A stretch of 64,000 nucleotides of DNA from Barnesiella sp. WM24 (GTDB lineage Bacteria; Bacteroidota; Bacteroidia; Bacteroidales; Muribaculaceae): assembly GCF_004570975.1 (NCBI RefSeq), contig NZ_SPPC01000012.1, positions 38,409 through 102,408 on the forward strand. The letters are read 5' to 3'. The translations under genes were made by a program, and so were the position numbers. The notes under the pieces are model-generated. The model made no database searches, had not been told where the DNA came from, and worked only from the letters and a program-made list of their open reading frames with translations. Shown piece after piece: positions 1 through 12,100 of this stretch. Every line of letters begins with the position of its first letter. The first letter of the stretch is position 1.

Positions 1-158
1 TTTACTATTTTCTTTGCATTTATTTGATATAACATTTGGTTTAGTTCATCGCCAAATAATCTGTAATCGCCATAATTCTTTTGGGGGTCATCCCACAAAC
101 AAATATATGAACCTCTAACAACATCAAAACCGCCATGGTCAATGACAAACAAGAAAAA
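1..158 (-). pseudogene. Out-of-frame continuation of the C13 peptidase, cut by the window edge
   Basis: Read on the minus strand one base out of frame from the upstream ORF, this stretch stays open to the window edge. It begins DHFFLFVIDHGG, which carries the expected catalytic His-Gly-Gly of C13 or caspase-like peptidases, and continues with GSYICLWDD and DYRLFGDEL. It is therefore the missing part of the gene at 139-918. The catalytic Cys would lie outside the window or in the last visible part. Confidence 0.65.
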
Positions 159-918
159 AATGATCATTATCCGCAATATTTTTCCCAATACTATCAATTG
201 CATTTCGAAGTCCATCTTTCGTCGCAGTATATCTTGTATCTGGCTGTCCATCAAAGTCAAGGTCGAGAGGAGAAGAGCACATCACCCCATAAGATGTATC
301 TAAATTCATATCCTTACCTGTTAAATCACTTTCAGCAGTACCATCAGAGATAGCGACGTGTATGTTTTCTTTTGGAATCCCATATCTATTTACCAAAGTT
401 TGATATAGGAAAGAACAATCATTCCAATATCTAGAATGATTTGCATTGGCATTTAGACCCCCACTTAAAATTATCGCATAAGTCTTCTTTGCCATTATTG
501 AATCTTTCCTTGATAGTACACGCTTTTCTACACATGGCTGTGTAATTAATTGGGGAGCACTTCTCACAGGCTTAATAAAATCAACATTGGTACTTATTAA
601 TGTCATCTTTGATTTAGGAGGGAAACGCAATTCTGTTATTTTTTCAATTATGGCTTCCTCATCAACAAAACGAGAAACCTCAACAAGGCAACAATCATGT
701 TCCCATCCAAATCCTGGCGCCAAATCTACGAAAAACGTCCATACATCTTCATCAATAGATTGTTCGACAAGATAAAACAATGCCTCTTCCCTATCAGAAA
801 AATGCGATTTCACTGGCTCGAAAGCATCGTCAAAACTGATTTCTTTAGCTAAAAGATTTGAGGATACCAATAATAGATATCCAACGACTAAAGTCATTTT
901 AATTACACTGTACTTCAT
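139..918 (-). CDS. Secreted caspase-like C13 (legumain-type) peptidase, frameshifted
   Basis: The first 24 residues form a signal peptide, so the protein is exported. From about residue 146 (AIILSGG, then a Tyr-Trp-Asn-Asp segment and ENIHVAISDGT) it resembles the caspase-like fold of peptidase family C13. The reading frame stops at residue 259 just after DHFFLV, where this family needs its catalytic Asp-His-Gly-Gly. Those residues are present in another frame directly after a run of seven A at 154-160 on the + strand, so one base too many in the run explains the break. The N-terminal 120 residues are not recognised. A promoter-like pair lies just upstream. Family assignment is by motif only; the frameshift could be real decay or a sequencing or assembly indel. 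Confidence 0.7.
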   Translation of the reverse strand: MKYSVIKMTLVVGYLLLVSSNLLAKEISFDDAFEPVKSHFSDREEALFYLVEQSIDEDVWTFFVDLAPGFGWEHDCCLVEVSRFVDEEAIIEKITELRFPPKSKMTLISTNVDFIKPVRSAPQLITQPCVEKRVLSRKDSIMAKKTYAIILSGGLNANANHSRYWNDCSFLYQTLVNRYGIPKENIHVAISDGTAESDLTGKDMNLDTSYGVMCSSPLDLDFDGQPDTRYTATKDGLRNAIDSIGKNIADNDHFFLVCH

Positions 919-958
919 ACGATAACTAAGATTAAAAAAAATCCTCTGTGTACGGGCT

Positions 959-990
959 GCAAGATATAAACTTATTTTTACAATTCCAAA
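959..990 (-). promoter_or_regulatory. Bacteroidetes-type promoter for the C13 peptidase gene
   Basis: On the minus strand TTTG is followed after about 20 nt by TATCTTGC, close to the -33 TTTG / -7 TAnnTTTG consensus. It is followed by a roughly 40-nt leader before the start codon at 918. Confidence 0.4.
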
Positions 991-1111
991 TATATATTAA
1001 TTAAATCCTTGCTATTTTTATCAAAGCAGCAAATTAAAGCAACAATTCAGCACAATACACGCATTGCGGAAACAAAGCATATCCCCACAAGGGGATACCA
1101 ATCCATATATC

Positions 1112-1153
1112 ATAGGCACTGCGGGAGAGCTTCCACTCTCCCGCAGTGCCTAT
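1112..1153. terminator. 18-bp perfect hairpin, REP-related, downstream of the PL9 gene
   Basis: Two 18-base arms pair perfectly around the loop CTTCCA. The core is gggagag-cttcca-ctctccc, which differs by one base per arm from the REP hairpin gggcgag-cttcca-ctcgccc found near 51-53 kb. Upstream at 1080-1097 is a small hairpin (atcccc/ggggat) that also accompanies the REP units in that array. The position, 38 bp past the stop of the leftward PL9 gene, suits a terminator. There is no long T tract, so termination is inferred. Confidence 0.6.
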
Positions 1154-1190
1154 ATAAGCCGTTATTGATAACGCCCCGGGAGTCACCGCG

Positions 1191-4100
1191 TCAACGGGCG
1201 ACTTTCATTGTGGCTGACATGCCCGGCGAGGTAACGCGGAGTATCGCCATCGCTCCGCAGTCAGGCATGTAAAACGAAGTTACAGCTCCGGTGAATTTAC
1301 GTGTCAGCACTCGTTGCCCTGCCGGGTTATAGATGTCGAGAGTGTACACGTCGGTCGACACAGCACCCTCCACGGTCAGCACAGCAAGCCCGCAGCGTGC
1401 ATAAACAATGCTGAGAGATCCCGACTGTCCGGGAGCATACACTTCACCTACGCCGCCGGTTTCACCATCGGTTTCAAAGCAGCCGAGGTCAGGCGCCTCT
1501 CCATTATAGACAATACCTTCCGCCCAATAGCACTCTCCGGCATAAGGGGCAACCTCGGTTCCGGCATCAATCAGTTTCTTATTGTCAGGCTTTATCTTCA
1601 TAAAATCAAGCGCCGGGAGTTCACCTTTTTCACTTCTTGGCTCTACCGCGGCAGTCCAGTCAATGCTTACATAGTCGGCCGGGAGAGTATTAAGGTCAGT
1701 GGTGACAAGGGTGCCCGTCACGGAATGTGGGGCATAGGCACTTTTGTTACGGTCAGCGATACCGTCGCTTATGGCAACACAGTTAGTAAGCCTGATTTCA
1801 TGTCCCGCCGACACCGGCTCGTCGAGGCGGTAGGTATATCGGCTTTTGCTTGAGATGTCTTTTGACGAGTAGGAGGAGCAATTGTTAAGAATCATATTAC
1901 CCGTATTATGATTCTGGTCGAAGTTCTTGTTAACATTCTCAAAAGCGAGACACCGGTTCATTATCACATTGTTTCTACCCTGGTCGCTACCCATCTTAAA
2001 TCCGTTGCCATTGCCCTTGCTCTTTTCTCCGCTTTCAAGATACCCGTTGCGGAACGCCCAGCAATATTCAAGCGTAGTGGTTATATCGTCGGGGAAACCG
2101 CCCTCTTTCTTAATAAACTGGTCCCAACCGTCGTCACTGTTCTGCCATGCACGGCATCCGTAGAAATAATTGGCGTCACCATGAGATATTTTCACGGCAA
2201 ATCCGTCGGCATCACCATGCCCAGGGTCGGTATTGTAATATGCGTCACAGTTTATGACCTTATTGCGTGAAGCAAGATTCTTCATCTGCAGCCCGGTGTC
2301 GGCATTGCGTATAAAGGCGCAATTCTCAATCACATTATCATGACCCTGAGCCACATTCGCGGCGATATCCGAGTAAGAGCCTCCCGAGGGTTTGTCGCGT
2401 TCAATCAGCAGTCCGTTGTCACCGGCATTACAGATGTCAAGCCCATAGAAATGCCAGTAACTGCCGGTAAGGCGTATGCCCTGGTTGGCACCGTCAATTG
2501 CCTGACCGCTGAAATCAAGCACTGCCCTGCCATCGCGCGACGACAGCACAATCATACCGCTGCCCTTCTCCCCGACAACGGGAATATTCACCCGACGTGA
2601 ATAATCATACCGTCCCACATTCATATATATCGTATCGCCGGGCTGCACAATGTCGACCGCAAGCTGAAGCGAATAGAATGGCGCCGACGCCGACCCGTCG
2701 GCAGTGGCATCATCGCCGTGCGGGTCACAGTAATATACATTGTGGGGATATTCGGGAACGACAATAGACCCGGTGGCATAAGCAATCTCGTCACCATAAG
2801 CCACACCAGCGGCATTGACAGCATAAGAGCGAAGGTAATACTGTGTCTCTGGCTTCAATTTAAGATAGACAGTGAAAGCGCCGTCACTGTCAAAGGAGGC
2901 AGCTTTCATCTTGTCACCGGTCACTGACGGCGACTGCGACTCACCGAAGCACACACCGGCTTCATCTACATTCAAGCCTCCGTTGTCAACCACCCGACCG
3001 GTCACTTTCAGGCAAAGTGACAATTCATCAGTGCGCTCGGCATCAATCTCGACATCGCCTGTCGTCACCGACGGCCGGGTGGCGGCAAGAGTCTTGAATC
3101 TCACCGTCTCACCATAAGCGACTCCGGCAAGCGACGTGGCAAACGCCCTTGCTGAAATCTCGGTTCCGGCAGGAAGCCCGGTAAGAGTAGAGGCAAATGC
3201 AGCCGACGGCTTTTCTTCAACGGCATTTCCTGTCGCGACAGGCACGCCGTCAACACTCCAGCATACACCTGTCGACAGCAGCCGGCGGTCACCGCTGTCG
3301 GTCACCTCTCCGGAAATAACAGCCGACGACGGAGTAACCGCTGTCACCGCCCCGGTAACAACCGACGGCAACACACCTTCAGGATATGCCGTCACTGTGA
3401 GATTATCTATATCGGCGTCGCTGCCACTCTCGTTGGCAAGCTTCACCCTGTTTACCGTCTTGTCATTGATAGTGACGGTGTTGTGAACATCGCTTTCGAT
3501 GTCGGCGGCATGCTTCCAGGTCACGCCTTCATCAACTGAAGTATACAGCGTCAGCTTACGCTTCCCACGGCCTTCGTCAAAAATCACCTTTACCACTCCC
3601 TGAGTCAACACCGGAGTGATGACATAAGAACCGCCCTTCAACATGCGAAGCCCCGTTGCCGAACCGTCAGGTATATAGCTTGAATTTGTATTGCGGTAGG
3701 CAAGCATGTAACGCCATTCACCCTGACCGTCAACATTAAAAATCATCTCTTCCGCCGGTTTAGACGAGGGATAGTCGCCGTGAGTCTCGAAGTCATGAGT
3801 GAAATATGGCAACATAAGATTGGACACTATCACATTTCCCTCTCCGTCAGTTCCGTCAGGACGGGTGACGAGGAGATTATCGAGATAGACACCCCCGTTG
3901 GAAGTGGAGCGTACGCGCAGATAACGTGCAGCAGGGTCATTGATTTCAACCACGTGTCTCGACCAGTCGGAAGTCTCCTTATAAGACTCACATACATTCC
4001 ACGATACATTATCAGTGGAAACCTCTACATATATCTGACGATTGGTAACATTGGCATAATATATGAGACTGCCCGCGCCTTCGGCAAGACGTGGAGTCAC

Positions 4101-4340
4101 AATACCGTCCTTTGCCGAGAGATACAGGCTCTTGACGCCCTCCTGAGCCGACTCCGCCGACGAACTGTTTTTATTTGTTGTCCATTTGCCGGTATCTGAC
4201 GTCACTGTCACCGGTCTGTCCACACTCCATTCAGCACCCTCAAAGCTTTCGGGCATATAAGAATAATCCTGAGCCGCCACGGCTGCCGGCGAAAAAGCAG
4301 CCAGCAAAGTCAGCACTGTTCCGAAATTCATGATTCTCAT
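1191..4340 (-). CDS. Secreted PL9-family pectate lyase-like protein with C-terminal sorting-type domain
   Basis: A secreted protein of about 1,049 residues with an N-terminal signal peptide ending near AVAAQD. Two beta-rich modules (about 30-160 and 180-320) and two fibronectin-like modules (about 325-525) precede a right-handed parallel beta-helix (about 535-955). The helix holds the PL9 calcium and catalytic pattern: Asp712, Asp736, Asp737 and Asp740 (DADGF and NSDDGWD, with the same relative spacing as in Pel9A of Dickeya), and Lys782 in NGFKMG as the probable Bronsted base. The family cleaves polygalacturonate or related uronates by beta-elimination. The last 75 residues, with LDIYNPAGQRVL, resemble type IX secretion sorting domains. 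The ATG at 4340 was chosen because the upstream in-frame start is TTG. It lies divergent to the GH97 gene. Confidence 0.85.
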   Translation of the reverse strand: MRIMNFGTVLTLLAAFSPAAVAAQDYSYMPESFEGAEWSVDRPVTVTSDTGKWTTNKNSSSAESAQEGVKSLYLSAKDGIVTPRLAEGAGSLIYYANVTNRQIYVEVSTDNVSWNVCESYKETSDWSRHVVEINDPAARYLRVRSTSNGGVYLDNLLVTRPDGTDGEGNVIVSNLMLPYFTHDFETHGDYPSSKPAEEMIFNVDGQGEWRYMLAYRNTNSSYIPDGSATGLRMLKGGSYVITPVLTQGVVKVIFDEGRGKRKLTLYTSVDEGVTWKHAADIESDVHNTVTINDKTVNRVKLANESGSDADIDNLTVTAYPEGVLPSVVTGAVTAVTPSSAVISGEVTDSGDRRLLSTGVCWSVDGVPVATGNAVEEKPSAAFASTLTGLPAGTEISARAFATSLAGVAYGETVRFKTLAATRPSVTTGDVEIDAERTDELSLCLKVTGRVVDNGGLNVDEAGVCFGESQSPSVTGDKMKAASFDSDGAFTVYLKLKPETQYYLRSYAVNAAGVAYGDEIAYATGSIVVPEYPHNVYYCDPHGDDATADGSASAPFYSLQLAVDIVQPGDTIYMNVGRYDYSRRVNIPVVGEKGSGMIVLSSRDGRAVLDFSGQAIDGANQGIRLTGSYWHFYGLDICNAGDNGLLIERDKPSGGSYSDIAANVAQGHDNVIENCAFIRNADTGLQMKNLASRNKVINCDAYYNTDPGHGDADGFAVKISHGDANYFYGCRAWQNSDDGWDQFIKKEGGFPDDITTTLEYCWAFRNGYLESGEKSKGNGNGFKMGSDQGRNNVIMNRCLAFENVNKNFDQNHNTGNMILNNCSSYSSKDISSKSRYTYRLDEPVSAGHEIRLTNCVAISDGIADRNKSAYAPHSVTGTLVTTDLNTLPADYVSIDWTAAVEPRSEKGELPALDFMKIKPDNKKLIDAGTEVAPYAGECYWAEGIVYNGEAPDLGCFETDGETGGVGEVYAPGQSGSLSIVYARCGLAVLTVEGAVSTDVYTLDIYNPAGQRVLTRKFTGAVTSFYMPDCGAMAILRVTSPGMSATMKVAR

Positions 4341-4449
4341 CGGCAAAAATTGTTATTTAAGGTTATAAACAGGTAAATCAGTGTATTATCACATCACTGC
4401 AGTCATGCAAATGTAATGGATATTTTTCTTTTTTTCAAGGAATTTATAA

Positions 4450-6588
<2,139 letters not shown>

Positions 6589-6618
6589 GACCCCGTGTTA
6601 ACGCTGGGGAACGGGGTC
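6589..6618. terminator. Hairpin at the 3' end of the GH97 gene
   Basis: GACCCCGT begins at the base after the stop codon and pairs with ACGGGGTC at 6611-6618. The arm GGGGAACGGGGTC recurs next to two other stop codons in the window (19835-19847 and 60314-60326, complementary strand). Confidence 0.5.
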
Positions 6619-6641
6619 TAAGACCGTAGTCTCGTCACAAC

Positions 6642-6680
6642 GACAGAGGGGCACGCGCTTGTTTCGCATGCCCCTCTGTC
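6642..6680. terminator. Bidirectional terminator between convergent genes
   Basis: A perfect 12-bp stem (gacagaggggca / tgcccctctgtc) sits in the 103-bp gap between the convergent GH97 and YczE-like genes and is followed by a T-rich stretch on the + strand. Confidence 0.75.
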
Positions 6681-6691
6681 ATTTTCTGTTA

Positions 6692-7450
6692 TCAATGAAC
6701 CTTCGTATAGATATATCGTGCAAGACCATAGATGTATCTTCTGAAACCGGGTCGATAGCCAAGAAGCCGGTCAAACCATCCCATTCTCGGACTTAGCATC
6801 TTCACCACATATCCCACATAAAACATCGCGAAGAGGGTACCTATTCCGATTATGTTCCATTGCCAGCATCCCCAAAACCAATAGCAGCTGACCACGGCAA
6901 GCACCACAAGCGTGACATCGACAACTATCTTCACCTTAGGAAACGGGATGCCCGTAATGCGGCTTATCGCCACAGGGAATCCCTCGCCGGGCATCGTAAC
7001 CGACCCGCAGCGTACCTCAAGCGCTATGCCCGCCGCCATGACCGTACAGCCAAGGAACTGCGCGATAAGCTGCGACGGCAGCTCATCACATACCATAAAC
7101 GAAGTGAGATACATGTTGACATCGATCAGCGCACCAAAAACAAAACCGATAAGCAACTGAAACAACTGTACAGCCTCAAAACGCCTGCGCAATACAAGAA
7201 TCTGCCCTACGACAAGAATCATGTTCATTATATTGGTGTATCCTCCGATACTCAGCGGAGGCGCCAAGCCTTCCTGACCTGCGATTGAAAACGACATCGG
7301 CAAGGATGAAATCACACTGCTTCCGAGATTGGAACGTACACAAAGGGCAACACCGAGGGTCATGATATAGAGCGACACGAGCAGAAGAATGTGTTGCCAA
7401 AGAAATTGAATAACCTGAATTTTAGACGGTAGACTTACTGATTTTATCAT
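6692..7450 (-). CDS. YczE/YitT-type integral membrane protein
   Basis: The 252-residue protein has about five to six hydrophobic segments (near 17-40, 62-85, 93-115, 128-148, 175-195 and 200-220), so it belongs in the inner membrane. The layout and the conserved N-terminal VRSNLGSS segment and PGEGFPVAIS motif fit the YczE/YyaS/YitT-like family seen in Bacteroidetes. The function of the family is not established. It ends in a basic tail. It is monocistronic, converging on GH97, with no near neighbour that explains its role. Confidence 0.7.
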   Translation of the reverse strand: MIKSVSLPSKIQVIQFLWQHILLLVSLYIMTLGVALCVRSNLGSSVISSLPMSFSIAGQEGLAPPLSIGGYTNIMNMILVVGQILVLRRRFEAVQLFQLLIGFVFGALIDVNMYLTSFMVCDELPSQLIAQFLGCTVMAAGIALEVRCGSVTMPGEGFPVAISRITGIPFPKVKIVVDVTLVVLAVVSCYWFWGCWQWNIIGIGTLFAMFYVGYVVKMLSPRMGWFDRLLGYRPGFRRYIYGLARYIYTKVH

Positions 7451-7665
7451 TAATATAATTCCTTTCTGAGTGCAAAATTACAAAAAATACCATCCTTTGC
7501 CAACTCCATCACGGTCATTGACCGAAATCGGCTATCGCGCCTCTATCAGCGCCTCTATCAGTCTACACTGTCTTAAATGTTCATTTATTTGGCATAATCT
7601 TCCTGTGGATATTGCACCGTCGTGTAATTTTGTCTAATTTTAGCGAAATTTACATCTATCAGTCT

Positions 7666-8346
7666 ATGAAAAAGTATCTGTTAATCGCATCTCTTGCCAT
7701 AGCGGCAATAGCAGGCAACGCAGCAAAACCATCCTACAAAGTATCTATACTCGGCGACTCCTACTCGACATTTGAACGCCACGTACAACCCGATACAAAC
7801 TATGTGTGGTACTTCGCAAATGAAAACAAGCCTGAACGCACCGATGTCAACGACGTCAACGACACATGGTGGCAGCAATTCATCCACGACACCGGTCTTG
7901 AACTCATCCAAAACAACTCCTTCTCAGGCTCTACCATATGTCACACCGGCTATAACGGCGAAGACTATTCGGGACGCTCCTTCATAACCCGCATGAAATA
8001 TCTCGGCGACCCCGACATCATACTCGTGTTTGGCGCCACCAACGATTTATGGGCAAACGTGCCGATTGAAGCCGACAGCACCATGACCGACCCCCTGTAT
8101 GCCTTTTATCCGGCAATGACTGAACTGACAAGCGGACTGAAGACAACCTATCCTGATGCAAAAGTCTACTTTATCCTCAACGACGAGATAAACGGCGAGA
8201 TAAGGGAGATAATCCTGGAAGAGTGTAACAAGTCCAATATCCCGGTGCTTGAACTTGAAGCGATAGACAAGCGCATGGGGCATCCTTCCAAGACGGGCAT
8301 GGCGGCAATCAACCGCCAGTTAAAAGAATTTTTAAGAATAAACTGA
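7666..8346 (+). CDS. Secreted SGNH/GDSL-family hydrolase
   Basis: The 226-residue protein starts with a signal peptide (about 1-19). Block I (GDSYSTFE) holds the Ser nucleophile, GATNDLW is block III with the Asn, and MGHPSKTG near the C terminus carries the block V His. SGNH enzymes of this kind remove esters such as acetyl groups from carbohydrates or act on lipids; the substrate cannot be told. The ATG at 7666 was chosen over an upstream start at 7612 because the signal peptide begins there. A promoter-like TTG and TAATTTTA pair lies at 7612-7642. It is followed after 11 bp by an outer-membrane barrel gene, so the two are probably co-transcribed. Confidence 0.85.
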   Translation: MKKYLLIASLAIAAIAGNAAKPSYKVSILGDSYSTFERHVQPDTNYVWYFANENKPERTDVNDVNDTWWQQFIHDTGLELIQNNSFSGSTICHTGYNGEDYSGRSFITRMKYLGDPDIILVFGATNDLWANVPIEADSTMTDPLYAFYPAMTELTSGLKTTYPDAKVYFILNDEINGEIREIILEECNKSNIPVLELEAIDKRMGHPSKTGMAAINRQLKEFLRIN

Positions 8347-8357
8347 ACAACAAGAAT

Positions 8358-9095
8358 ATGAAAAAATTATTGACATCAACAGTCGCGGTTATTACTCTAT
8401 TTACCGCGACACTGACCTCTCAGGCTCAGACACTGATTGACCACGGCACTCCGGCTAAAGTAGTACAGGCGGGTATTCGCGTAGGTTTCAACACCTCCAA
8501 CCTCACTACCAACTATGACGAGGCTTTTCCACAGATAGCATGGAACCACACACAGTGGAAACCGGGATTCACTATCGGTGCGGCAGTGGATATAAACCTG
8601 AAAAATTTCCTCGCCATCCAGTCGGGTGTCTATTTCAAGTCGCGCAACAGTGACTTTCACTATCTGCTCAACGAAAACACCCTGCAGGCGATAGACGGAC
8701 ACTGGGGAGCATATTACTTTGAAATCCCCCTGTTGCTGTCATTCCGTCTCGGCGTCGCAGAGCTTGCCCAGGCCCAGATAGACCTCGGACCTTATTTTGC
8801 AACAGGATTCGGGGGAAAATGCAAGTACACGCTTTTTCAATCGGAGTACACCGACAACGGACACGAGGTTGTCGCCTATGAAAGCAAAGGCGACTATTTC
8901 GGCGACAAAGGATTTGCAAAACGCTCGGACTGGGGTCTGAAATTCGGACTTGGATTTCTTGTAATGCAGCACTATTATATAGGCGCACACTACAATTTCA
9001 GCTGTAAAAACATCCTCAAGAATGATCCGGAGGCGATAAAGCAGGTAAATGGACACAACAAGGCATGGACTTTCACTCTCGGATATAACTTCTGA
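8358..9095 (+). CDS. Outer-membrane beta-barrel protein (PorT-like)
   Basis: The 245-residue protein has a signal peptide (about 1-23) and then alternating amphipathic strands that start VQAGIRVGFNTSNL and end TFTLGYNF with the C-terminal Phe typical of outer-membrane barrels. It fits the PorT-family or OMP_b-brl_2 type common in Bacteroidetes. The specific function is unknown. It lies 11 bp behind the SGNH hydrolase and is followed by a strong terminator. Confidence 0.8.
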   Translation: MKKLLTSTVAVITLFTATLTSQAQTLIDHGTPAKVVQAGIRVGFNTSNLTTNYDEAFPQIAWNHTQWKPGFTIGAAVDINLKNFLAIQSGVYFKSRNSDFHYLLNENTLQAIDGHWGAYYFEIPLLLSFRLGVAELAQAQIDLGPYFATGFGGKCKYTLFQSEYTDNGHEVVAYESKGDYFGDKGFAKRSDWGLKFGLGFLVMQHYYIGAHYNFSCKNILKNDPEAIKQVNGHNKAWTFTLGYNF

Positions 9096-9117
9096 TAATC
9101 CGCAAAGCAAGGATAAC

Positions 9118-9165
9118 AACAATCGTGGCTGTGTCAAGATATTCAATGACACAGCCACGATTGTT
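9118..9165. terminator. Bidirectional terminator, 19-bp perfect stem
   Basis: The arms aacaatcgtggctgtgtca (9118-9136) and its exact complement (9147-9165) enclose a 10-nt loop between the convergent barrel and tricorn-like genes, with A/T tracts on both sides. Confidence 0.9.
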
Positions 9166-9187
9166 ATTTATCGGCTTTGAAAACTTC

Positions 9188-12100
9188 CTACTTCAACGAG
9201 TCAAGCAATTCCTTTACTGCACGGTGAAGCTGAGCATCCTCACCGGCGACAGCATCGGAAGGATCATTTGCCACCTTGATGTCAGGTTCAAGCTGCGAGT
9301 TCTCAAGATAGTTTCCTTCTGCGGTACGGTAACCGATTACAGGCACCCCAAACACAAGCGACGGATCCTGAAGTGTAATCCAGTTTACACTTGTCATAGT
9401 TCCCGGGACAGGCATTCCCACAAGCTTGCCAAGCTTCTTATGCTTGTAGACCCAGGGGGTGCCGTGGGCGTTACTGTAGTTAGCCTCACACTGTACCATG
9501 ATACTCGGCTTGTTCCAGCGACGGCTCGGCATGTCACATACGTCGACACCCCTTATCACCTGAGTAAGATACTTGTCGCCGCTGAAAAGCACCTCTATAT
9601 CTTCATGCAGACGGCCGCCGCCGTTCCATCGGGTATCGATAACGATACCCTCCTTGTCGACATACTTGCCGAGCAGGTCAGTGTATATCGTGCGGTAGCT
9701 TTCATCGTCCATCGACTCGATATGAACATATCCGAGCCTGCCGTCAGACCATCGGTCGACATCGGCGGCACGGCGTTTGACCCAGCGCTTATACAGAAGC
9801 TCGCTCATGTCACCCGCACCGACGGGCAGCACTACCTCTTCCCAACGCTTGCCGGAAGCAGGATCGGAAATTGATACAAGTGTCTTTTTCCCACGCAGGT
9901 TATTGAAAAGAGACGTGTAGTCGGCTGAATCTCCAATCTCGGCACCGTTGATTTTTTCAATAATCACCCCGGGGGCGACATCGCTCAGTGCATTGTCAAA
10001 TGGTCCGCCCTCTACTACCTCTGTCACTTTCAGTCCGGGACCCGTATAGGTCCAGTCATACAACAGACCGAGTGAAGCCGTGAGGTCAACCGCACCAGAA
10101 CCGCGATAGCGTCCGCCTGTATGTGATGCGTTGAGTTCACCGAGCAGCTCGCTCAGCAGTTCGGCAAAATCATGGTTATTATTAATGTGGGGAAGGAAAC
10201 GCCGGTAGGCAGCGGTCATAGCCTCCCAGTCAACACCGTGCATGTCGACTGTATAAAAACGCTCCTTAGCCTCGCGCTTCACGTAATCAAACATGTATTC
10301 ACGCTCAGCTGCCGGGTTTATGTCCATACGCGCCGAGTAAGTCACCGGCTTGATATTTTTGCTCGAAAAGTTCATTTTCGATAGTTTGTCGGGGCCTAAG
10401 AGGAAGAGGTTGTCGCCCGCATCATCCATCTCAAACCACAACATGCCTGCATCAAGTTTGTCGACAATACCGGGGTCACGTTTGCGAAGATTCATTGACC
10501 AGAGGTCATAGCCCTGTTCAAATGCCGAAAGATAATACAGATCCTCGCCATCCTTTGTGATTACAAAGTCAGCTATATCCGACGAGTTAGGAGTGACACG
10601 CACGATACGGTCGCGAATACCGTCAAGCTCAACCTTTATATCCTTCACGCCTTCCGTGTCATCGTCCTTATTTTTTTCAGCGTCTTTTTTACCTTTCTTG
10701 TCATTTTTCTTTGTTTCGCTCTTCTGCTTACGCTCTTTCTGCTGCTTCTCGAGTTCCTTACGCAGCTCGTAATCCTCCTTGGAGAGGCAATACTTGTCGT
10801 AGGCATCCTGATTCATAAAGACAAGCATGACGTCGTTAAGCGAGCCCCATGAAGCATGGCTGCGCATTCCATACCTGTCAGAAAGGAAAGCGACTGCATT
10901 ACCGTCAAGCACCCATCGTGGCTGCATGTCGAAATAGGAAGAGAGCGTGATATTGGTGACCTTGGGAGTGCCGGTCGTGTTGACAACAGCGATATCGGAA
11001 TAAGGCTCGTGACCGTTATTGGTAAGCTCCATGACAATCCATTTTCCGTCAGGCGACCAAGAGTATTCAAAGCCGCCATTGCGTTCAGCGTAAGTCGAAC
11101 CGTCGGTAATCTGCCTTACCTTCTTGGTAGCCACATCCATTACCATCAGCTTGTTTCGGTCGGCGATAAAAGCGAGTTCCGAGCCGTCGGGCGAGTATTG
11201 CGGATAAGTGCGCTCAACCGAGTCGAGAGGCAGCAGACGATGCTCGTCAATAACCGTGGCATTAGGGAAATTAAGGTCATCGTCACGCCCTATTATCGCA
11301 CGGTAAAGCGCAGGCAGTCCGTCGCGCTCGCTTACATAGACCAGTGCGCGGTTGCCCGGAGCCCAGGTTATCTGTTTCTCCGCCGCAGGAGTGTTGGTAA
11401 TCTGTTTAGTCGTTTTGTAATCCACGGAAGTCACAAACAGCTCGCCGCGGTCAGTAAACGCTATCTGCTTGCCGTCGTGAGAGACAGTGGCGCCATTGGA
11501 GCGGCTTACCGACTTTTTCTGTATGACATTTTCATCGCTGTCAACAATGTCTATCGCCACTTTCTCGGGCTTTGAGCCGCCATCGGTCATGGTGTATATC
11601 TCGCCGTCATAGGTAAAGGCGATACGCCCGTTGGCTCCACGCGACAGAAATCTTACAGGGTGAACCGTAAAATCAGTAAGCTGCCTTACCGATGCAGGAT
11701 TGTCAAGCGACAAAGAATATACATTAAATGTCTTGCCGTCGCGCTCGCTCAGGAAATACACTGTCTTGCCGTCGGTGGAGATTACCGGATTAAGGTCCTC
11801 TCCGGCATGGGATGTGAGATTACGGTGACTTCCCGCAGCGGTGTCATACATCCATATGTCGCGAGTCACGGAAGATGTGTGATGTTTGCGCCACTGGTCC
11901 TCAAAGCCTTTCTGATCCTGGTAGAGGAAAAACTTCCCGTCGGGCGAGTAGCTGAGGCTCTTTGCCGGAGAAGCGATTACCATCTCCTGACGACCGCCAT
12001 CGACAGGGATACGGTACAATTCCGGCAGACGTCCCGAAGGGAAAAGCACACTCTCGGCAGGGTCCTGCAACGCCGCCGAAAACACCACATATCTGCCGTC

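Noticed and set aside
154..160. Programmed ribosomal frameshift at the seven-A run
   Set aside because: Restoring the frame needs a +1 shift (or -2), which does not fit the usual -1 slippage at such runs, and no stimulating structure was recognised. Decay, phase variation or an indel error is simpler.
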